Below, piece after piece: positions 59,332 through 64,000 of a DNA stretch of 64,000 bases (within the stretch, counting starts at the first letter, position 1; each line of letters opens with the position of its first letter). Both the position numbers and the translations under genes were made by a program. Source of the stretch: JAGOPO01 sp038065515. Lineage in GTDB: Bacteria > Patescibacteriota > Minisyncoccia > 2-02-FULL-40-12 > GWA2-44-9. The notes under the pieces were generated by a model. That model was not told where the DNA came from. It was given only the letters and a program-made list of their open reading frames with translations, and did no database searches. The stretch spans positions 20,179 through 84,178 of the forward strand of contig JBBTQV010000016.1 in the NCBI GenBank assembly GCA_038065515.1, in the 5' to 3' direction.

Positions 59332-59368
59332 AGCGCCTCCTTCATTGGAAAAGAAACAGAACCGTATA

Positions 59369-59419
59369 AGTATAATAAAAAATTGCCTTCTTGTCAATCT
59401 GACCATGCCATGCTAATAT
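59369..59419. promoter_or_regulatory. Back-to-back promoters sharing one -35 region
   Basis: Minus: TTGACA (59397-59392), 17 bases, TATACT (59374-59369) for the metallopeptidase. Plus: TTGTCA (59391-59396), 17 bases, TAATAT (59414-59419) with TGC before it for the gene at 59439. The -35 hexamers overlap in TTGTCAA. Confidence 0.75.
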
Positions 59420-59438
59420 CCCCGTCAGGGGGTGCTCT

Positions 59439-59702
59439 GTGTTGGAACCAGACAGTCGTGAAGGAATCCGTCAGACAGTTCTGACGACATATCGCCACGC
59501 CTTCCAGAACATTCTGGAGGGCATACTTCGAACGACCTCTCTGCAGGTGAATGAAGCGGTCGCGGAGCTCCAGCGTAGCGCCATTTACCAATACGAGGAA
59601 GCAAAACAGCGTGCCAGCCCCGATGAGTCGCGCTTACTGGAGTGGCAAGAAGTCGCACTCCTAGAGCTCATCGCGTCCATCGGGCGCGACATTGCACGCT
59701 GA
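59439..59702 (+). CDS. Orphan hypothetical helical protein
   Basis: 87 residues starting at GTG 59439, with AGGGGG about 6 bases ahead (TTG 59442 is an alternative). All helical, e.g. AFQNILEGILRTTSLQVNEAV and LLEWQEVALLELIASIG. No family recognised. Own promoter and terminator. Confidence 0.65.
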   Translation: MLEPDSREGIRQTVLTTYRHAFQNILEGILRTTSLQVNEAVAELQRSAIYQYEEAKQRASPDESRLLEWQEVALLELIASIGRDIAR

Positions 59703-59709
59703 CCATATC

Positions 59710-59742
59710 ACCCGCCCCATAAAGGCGGGTGTATCTTTTCTA
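59710..59742 (+). terminator. Terminator of the 87-residue gene
   Basis: CACCCGCC (59710-59717) with GGCGGGTG (59725-59732), followed by TATCTTTTCT. Confidence 0.78.
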
Positions 59743-59749
59743 TGGCGAA

Positions 59750-61072
59750 CTAAGCCTCAAGAGATGCGCCGATGAGGGCGGAAAGCTCGGAAATTGCGAC
59801 GCGCTTCTGTTCTTTTGTGTCGCGGTCGCGTACCGTAACCGTTTCGTTCTCCAGCGTGTCGAAGTCGATGGTAATGCAGGCGGGTGTGCCGATTTCGTCC
59901 TGCGCCAGATACCGCTTGCCGATATTCCCACGGTCGTCCCATGCAATCGCGTATTTGGTCCGCAGGGTATCGTATATCTGCTGTGCTTTCGCCACGAGTT
60001 CGGGTTTGTTGCGCAACAGCGGGAACACGGCGGCCTTGTATGGCGCCAGTGATGGGTTGAGTTTGAGCACGGTGCGCTCCCCGTCATTCGCATAAGCGCT
60101 CAACAGTACCGCAAGCACCGTTCGGTCTACGCCCCAGGTCGGCTCGATGCAGTGCGGAATGTACCGTTCATTGGTTTCCGGATCCAAATACGACAAATCC
60201 TGACCGCTCTGCTCTGTATGATTCTTCAGGTCAAAATCGGTGCGATACGCAAGACCGTACAGCTCTTTGACACCGAATGGAAATGCGAACATGAAATCAA
60301 TGGTGCGCTTTGAATAGTGTGCGCATTCCTCGGCCGGCACTTCAAATTCGCTTGCCTGCGCGGTATCGATGCCGACAGCACGCATCCACCCATACATTTC
60401 GTTGCGCCACATCTCAAAGACCGCCTGCCAGTCCGCATCGGTTTTCGGTGGCGCGATGAAGTATTCGATTTCCATCTGTTCAAACTCGCGCGTGCGGAAA
60501 ATAAAATTGCCGGGAGTAATTTCGTTTCGGAACGCTTTACCGATTTGCGCAATACCGAACGGCGGTTTCACCCGGTTGGAATCGAGCACATTCTTGAAAT
60601 TCACGAACATCCCCTGCGCGGTTTCGCCCCGCAGGTATGCTTCCGATTTTTCCCCCTCAACCGCGCCTAGAAAAGTCTTCATGAGAATGTTGAACATCCT
60701 AGGTTCGGTGAATGTATCCTTCTTTCCGCAGGAGGGGCACGGCGCGGCTGCATCGATCTGGTCGGCACGGAACCGTTCATGACAATTCTTGCACTCCACC
60801 AGCGGGTCCGCGAACCCCTCGCCTACATGACCGCTGGCGACCCAGACCTTTGGATTCATGATGACCGCAGTTTCAATACCGACGATGTCGGTGCGCCGCT
60901 GAACGAATCGCTTCCACCACGCGTCTTTAATGTTGCGCCGGAGTTCCGTGCCCAGCGGACCGTAGTCCCAGCTGTTGGCAAGCCCGCCGTAAATCTCCGA
61001 GCCGGGATACACAAACCCGCGCCGCTTGCAGAGCGAAACAATCTTCTCCATCAGTTCCTGTTCTTGAGGCAT
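59750..61072 (-). CDS. glyS: Glycyl-tRNA synthetase, homodimeric class II
   Basis: 440 residues. MEKIVSLCKRRGFVYPGSEIYGG and WDYGPLGTELRRNI open the family's core. A four-cysteine zinc site (CKNCHERF..CPSCGKKD, about 92-120) and motifs 2-3 (FRNEITPGNFIFRTREFEQMEIEYF; PTWGVDRTVLAVLLSAY) follow, with the C-terminal anticodon domain. This is the eukaryote/archaea-like alpha2 type, not the alpha2beta2 glyQ/glyS. Confidence 0.95.
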   Translation of the reverse strand: MPQEQELMEKIVSLCKRRGFVYPGSEIYGGLANSWDYGPLGTELRRNIKDAWWKRFVQRRTDIVGIETAVIMNPKVWVASGHVGEGFADPLVECKNCHERFRADQIDAAAPCPSCGKKDTFTEPRMFNILMKTFLGAVEGEKSEAYLRGETAQGMFVNFKNVLDSNRVKPPFGIAQIGKAFRNEITPGNFIFRTREFEQMEIEYFIAPPKTDADWQAVFEMWRNEMYGWMRAVGIDTAQASEFEVPAEECAHYSKRTIDFMFAFPFGVKELYGLAYRTDFDLKNHTEQSGQDLSYLDPETNERYIPHCIEPTWGVDRTVLAVLLSAYANDGERTVLKLNPSLAPYKAAVFPLLRNKPELVAKAQQIYDTLRTKYAIAWDDRGNIGKRYLAQDEIGTPACITIDFDTLENETVTVRDRDTKEQKRVAISELSALIGASLEA

Positions 61073-61109
61073 AGGGATTCAGATTATCGTTTCCGTACGG
61101 TTCCCGCAA

Positions 61110-62957
61110 CTACTGCACCGTGCCTTCGTTGAGATGGCCTTCGACATCGTTGGTCGTGAGGTCGCGCGGTTTTGATTGCACGGTCTGGCCGGTGAATCCG
61201 TCGGTGCCCGACAGCGTGGAACCGCTGATGAGCTTGACAGTCGTATTGAGTTGCGGAGAAGACGGTTTGATGGAAATCTTGAATGTCGCTTCGTACCGGG
61301 GAGTGCCGTTGCCCGTACCGAACGGGAGCGTACCGACCGCCCAGGTTACCGTGCGACTATTAGCATTATAAGACGGTGGAGTACCATTGGTGGCTGTCGG
61401 TGCGTCTTGGAATATGATACCGGTAGGAAGCGTTGCCGTGACAACCGCGTTGCGGACATCGTTGCCGGGATTGGTGAGCTGCCAGCGCAGGGTGAAGATC
61501 GTCTCGGAACCGACAACCGGCGGCAGTGGCCCAGAACCGGCTCCGTTGTCGTACAGTGCGGCTTGTGTGAGCGTCGGTTGAGAACCGATTTTTGTGACAA
61601 CACTGTCGAGCGCGAATACTTCGGAGCCATCGATACCGCTGGGCACATTGCCAGTGCTTAATTTCGCGGTCGCTTTGACGAAGAAGCTCGATGCGCCGCC
61701 GATGGTCGAACCCGACAGCCCGGCTTTGAGCGGGATGGAGAATGTGAGTCTGCCAGTGCGTCCGGGCGTCAACGCGCTGAAATCGGGCACGCCGGCCGAA
61801 TCATACGCGAGCGTGCGGGTGGCATCGTCAAAGAAGCCCTGTTGCGTCTGCAGGCGTGACACATCGTACATGTCCCCTTCCAATTTTACGCCCAGCGTGA
61901 GGCCCAAAAGTGTAAACCGGGAATTGTTGGTGTAGGTGATGGTATAGCGAAGTGAGTCTCCGGGGAAGGTTACGAAATCACGGCCGCCTTCGGGGGAAAT
62001 CGTCACCGACAGCAGCGGACTGGAGATCATCGTGAACGCCTCGGTCCGCACATAGTCGACATACTGTCCGTTCAGATTGCGTTGCAACACGGCGGTGACC
62101 GTTTTTGTTTCACCTTCATTGCCCTGGAGCACGCCATCAACGGTAATGCGTTTTCCGCCGGTGGTTGCCAGCGTATCGAAATTCCAAACCGTGTTTCCCA
62201 TGGATGGGCTGGGATTCATTTTTTGCACGACAAATCCGTCCGGGTACTTGAGCACGAGTTTCAGGTCGGTCAGGTCCTGTCCGGAATCATTTCGCATATC
62301 CAACAGGTACTGAATCGGCTGGCCGGTCACCATCGTGGGAGGAGCCACCAGCGTCAGCGTGACAGGAAGCGCGGTGATGGTGGTGGCAACGGTCGTCTCT
62401 TTTTGGAATGACGATTTCAGTGTGCCCGCATTGAATATCAGATTCAGCCGCGCGGTTCTGATGGCACCCTTATCCCCCACCATGAACACCTTGAGCTCCT
62501 TCGTGCCGCTCTGGCCAGGATCAAGCTTGTCTATCATGAATCCCTCGCTCTCTGGCATCGTCGGCTGTCCATCCTTGATGACCAAAGAGCCTTCGGGATA
62601 GAACAAACGGAAGCTCATCGCCGACAACGGAACGCGCGTATCATTGCGGTAGGTGATCTTGTAGGTTATCTCGTCGCCGGAAGTCGCATGATCGGGCGCT
62701 TCAAGCGTCAACAGTACGCCCTTGTCGGAAAAAGAATTTCCACCCCACCACAATGCGCCGACCGTGACGACGATAAGACCGGCGGCAACCAGGACAAGCC
62801 ATTTGAGCAGTTGGCTGGATTTTTTTGTCATAATGGACGGAGGCATCACCGGCGCGGGAGCCGTCGGCGCTGATTGCGGGACAGGTGCGACAGGCACAGG
62901 AGGCGGCTGCGATACCGGGGGCGTGAAAAGCGGTGAAATCTCAAAATCGGCAGGCAT
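61110..62957 (-). CDS. Surface protein with DUF11-like beta repeats
   Basis: 615 residues: proline-rich cytoplasmic N-terminus (1-45), one membrane helix (about 50-72), then repeated beta-sandwich domains each containing a pattern like GDEITYKITYRNDTR or GDSLRYTITYTNNSR (about 80-200, 200-330, 330-470, 470-610). These are the conserved DUF11/CARDB-type repeats of cell-surface proteins. Likely a structural or adhesive protein anchored by the helix. Just upstream of glyS by 37 bases. Confidence 0.8.
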   Translation of the reverse strand: MPADFEISPLFTPPVSQPPPVPVAPVPQSAPTAPAPVMPPSIMTKKSSQLLKWLVLVAAGLIVVTVGALWWGGNSFSDKGVLLTLEAPDHATSGDEITYKITYRNDTRVPLSAMSFRLFYPEGSLVIKDGQPTMPESEGFMIDKLDPGQSGTKELKVFMVGDKGAIRTARLNLIFNAGTLKSSFQKETTVATTITALPVTLTLVAPPTMVTGQPIQYLLDMRNDSGQDLTDLKLVLKYPDGFVVQKMNPSPSMGNTVWNFDTLATTGGKRITVDGVLQGNEGETKTVTAVLQRNLNGQYVDYVRTEAFTMISSPLLSVTISPEGGRDFVTFPGDSLRYTITYTNNSRFTLLGLTLGVKLEGDMYDVSRLQTQQGFFDDATRTLAYDSAGVPDFSALTPGRTGRLTFSIPLKAGLSGSTIGGASSFFVKATAKLSTGNVPSGIDGSEVFALDSVVTKIGSQPTLTQAALYDNGAGSGPLPPVVGSETIFTLRWQLTNPGNDVRNAVVTATLPTGIIFQDAPTATNGTPPSYNANSRTVTWAVGTLPFGTGNGTPRYEATFKISIKPSSPQLNTTVKLISGSTLSGTDGFTGQTVQSKPRDLTTNDVEGHLNEGTVQ

Positions 62958-62971
62958 AATGCGTTATTCTA

Positions 62972-63550
62972 TCACGAATGCCGGCGTCCCACCACATCGT
63001 AAAATAAATCCAGTGCAGTAAGCCTTCGCTGTGCAATTGCCTCGAATTGCTCGTCCATTGCCCCGCGATTCATGCCTGCCGACGCGAATGCGGATGGATG
63101 CTGTACGCCATACCCGAGCGTTTCGAGCAGAAGTCCCTGGCATCGGCGAAATACCGTCAGAGCCGTATCATCCGTTGTTTCGTCGAGTTGTGTAAGAATA
63201 CCGGTCAGGCATGACCAGAGATGCTCGTCCGGCTGCGCATCATACACGAGAGTATCGATAGTCTGCAGAAAGAACTGCACTGCCGCCCATCGTATGGATG
63301 AGCTCTTTGCTCCGCTGTACGAGCGAACCGCCTGCGCACCGGTCATAATCGGGCCTGCCTTGCCGTTAACCAGTTCGCAATGAATCAAATTCCCTTCGTC
63401 GAGTGCGAGTGCCTGCTTGCTGTGCATGCGCAATGAACCGCGGGCTGCGGCGGTCATCTTGCCCGCTTCTCTGCTGTAGAGCACGGCCAGCTGGTCGTGT
63501 TCACGGACGGGTACCTTTCTGATAACGACCGCTTCGATATTCATATACAC
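62972..63550 (-). CDS. recO: DNA repair protein RecO
   Basis: 192 residues (190 from Met3). The N-terminal OB fold MNIEAVVIRKVPVREHDQLA and GKMTAAARGSLRMHSK is typical; the helical C-terminal part lacks the zinc cysteines seen in some RecO. With RecR and RecF it loads RecA on SSB-coated DNA. Shorter than E. coli RecO (242). Confidence 0.85.
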   Translation of the reverse strand: MYMNIEAVVIRKVPVREHDQLAVLYSREAGKMTAAARGSLRMHSKQALALDEGNLIHCELVNGKAGPIMTGAQAVRSYSGAKSSSIRWAAVQFFLQTIDTLVYDAQPDEHLWSCLTGILTQLDETTDDTALTVFRRCQGLLLETLGYGVQHPSAFASAGMNRGAMDEQFEAIAQRRLTALDLFYDVVGRRHS

Positions 63551-63564
63551 AGCATATAAAAAAA

Positions 63565-63592
63565 TACGGCTAAATCCAGGATTTAGCCGCTG
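63565..63592 (-). terminator. Terminator of the 121-residue gene
   Basis: CGGCTAAATCC/GGATTTAGCCG stem (63568-63590) with a long TTTTTTT tract on the minus strand. Confidence 0.88.
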
Positions 63593-63598
63593 ACACTT

Positions 63599-63964
63599 TT
63601 ATGAGTCCCCGGTCGCCTTTTCTTCTTTAGTGAGAGTTCGCCACTGGCTGATCTCATTGTTGCACTGGCCGATGTCTTCTATCAGCCGTATGGTAGGGCG
63701 ATGTCCTAGCCATTGCGTCGCCAAGTCAACGAGATTCGCCGCGATTCTCGTAAATGTTACCGCGGGAACCGCCAGGATATCCTTTCCTTCCGCTCCGGGC
63801 TCATCATCGGCGACCGCGTCAGACAGCTGGCAGAAAAGCTCACCGCACTCCGCGTGCATCGCTGCAGCTTTGGGACCGATAGGCTCTCTTTCTTCGCTGA
63901 ACGGAAGATCGGATGCGATCCGCTCGACATGTTCAAATAGCGCCCGTGTTTTAGGTACGGACAT
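63599..63964 (-). CDS. Orphan hypothetical protein
   Basis: 121 residues, helical, with ECGELFCQLSDAVADDEP and RIAANLVDLATQWLG as main segments. No family recognised. An in-frame stop 27 bases upstream of ATG 63964 fixes the start. Own strong terminator. Confidence 0.65.
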   Translation of the reverse strand: MSVPKTRALFEHVERIASDLPFSEEREPIGPKAAAMHAECGELFCQLSDAVADDEPGAEGKDILAVPAVTFTRIAANLVDLATQWLGHRPTIRLIEDIGQCNNEISQWRTLTKEEKATGDS

Positions 63965-64000
63965 TTGGCGGGTTTGTTCGTTGGTACTCTTTCAGAAATT

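Noticed and set aside
1..64000. CRISPR array, rRNA operon or prophage
   Set aside because: No regularly spaced direct repeats, no rRNA motifs and no phage structural genes were seen; the HNH gene alone is not enough for a prophage.

Overview
This 64 kb window looks like chromosome from a Candidate Phyla Radiation (Patescibacteria) bacterium, probably Parcubacteria-like. The case rests on several features together: small streamlined versions of universal genes (ThrRS with no TGS domain, PheT with no tRNA-binding OB domain, a 331-residue PGK), a DUF4012 protein, single-chain glycyl-tRNA synthetase, four tRNA genes with no encoded CCA, dispersed palindromes inserted in frame in genes, and diversity-generating retroelements. 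The assignment is an inference; there is no rRNA in the window to settle it.

Layout. 0-5 kb: msrA, an XRE regulator with a small membrane protein, tRNA-Thr, an HNH protein, tRNA-Gly, an FtsB/DivIC-like protein, a cupredoxin and lepA. 5-12 kb: a cell-surface polysaccharide block (DUF4012 protein, two GT4 glycosyltransferases, a polyprenyl-phosphate sugar transferase) interrupted by a REP-associated transposase and a four-helix-bundle gene. 12-18 kb: rnpB, a run of coiled-coil hypotheticals, an RNase H-like protein and a DEDDh exonuclease. 18-26.5 kb: pgk and tpiA interleaved with two complete diversity-generating retroelements (DGRs), then galT and a GT2 glycosyltransferase. 27-32 kb (+ strand): dprA, topA and relA/spoT. 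32-39.7 kb: parB, parA, tRNA-Leu, folD, tsaC, rpsP, rnc, nusB and rpmF. 40-49 kb: dnaE, thrS, miaA, gatB and tmk. 49-63.5 kb: rplK, nusG, secE, gyrB, pheT, pheS, tRNA-Asp, glyS, a large DUF11-like surface protein and recO.

The main finding is the DGR pair. Each unit has a target gene ending in a variable repeat (VR), a template repeat (TR), an avd gene on the opposite strand and a DGR-type reverse transcriptase. VR1 and TR1 (132 bp) differ at 14 positions and VR2 and TR2 (127 bp) at 12. All 26 differences fall on template adenines, the signature of adenine-directed mutagenic retrohoming. Both avd genes begin with an ATG followed by a homopolymeric C tract (C7 and C10) that is one base out of frame. 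Both reverse transcriptase genes end in an ATGA overlap with a glycolytic gene (pgk and tpiA). The two units share leader motifs upstream of TR and in the 5' UTR of the target.

Two styles of gene coexist. Many core genes have a -10 box only 5-9 bases before the start codon, so their transcripts should be leaderless or nearly so. Scattered between them are orphan genes of unknown function, each with a consensus TTGACA/TATAAT promoter, a strong AGGAGG ribosome-binding site and its own intrinsic terminator.
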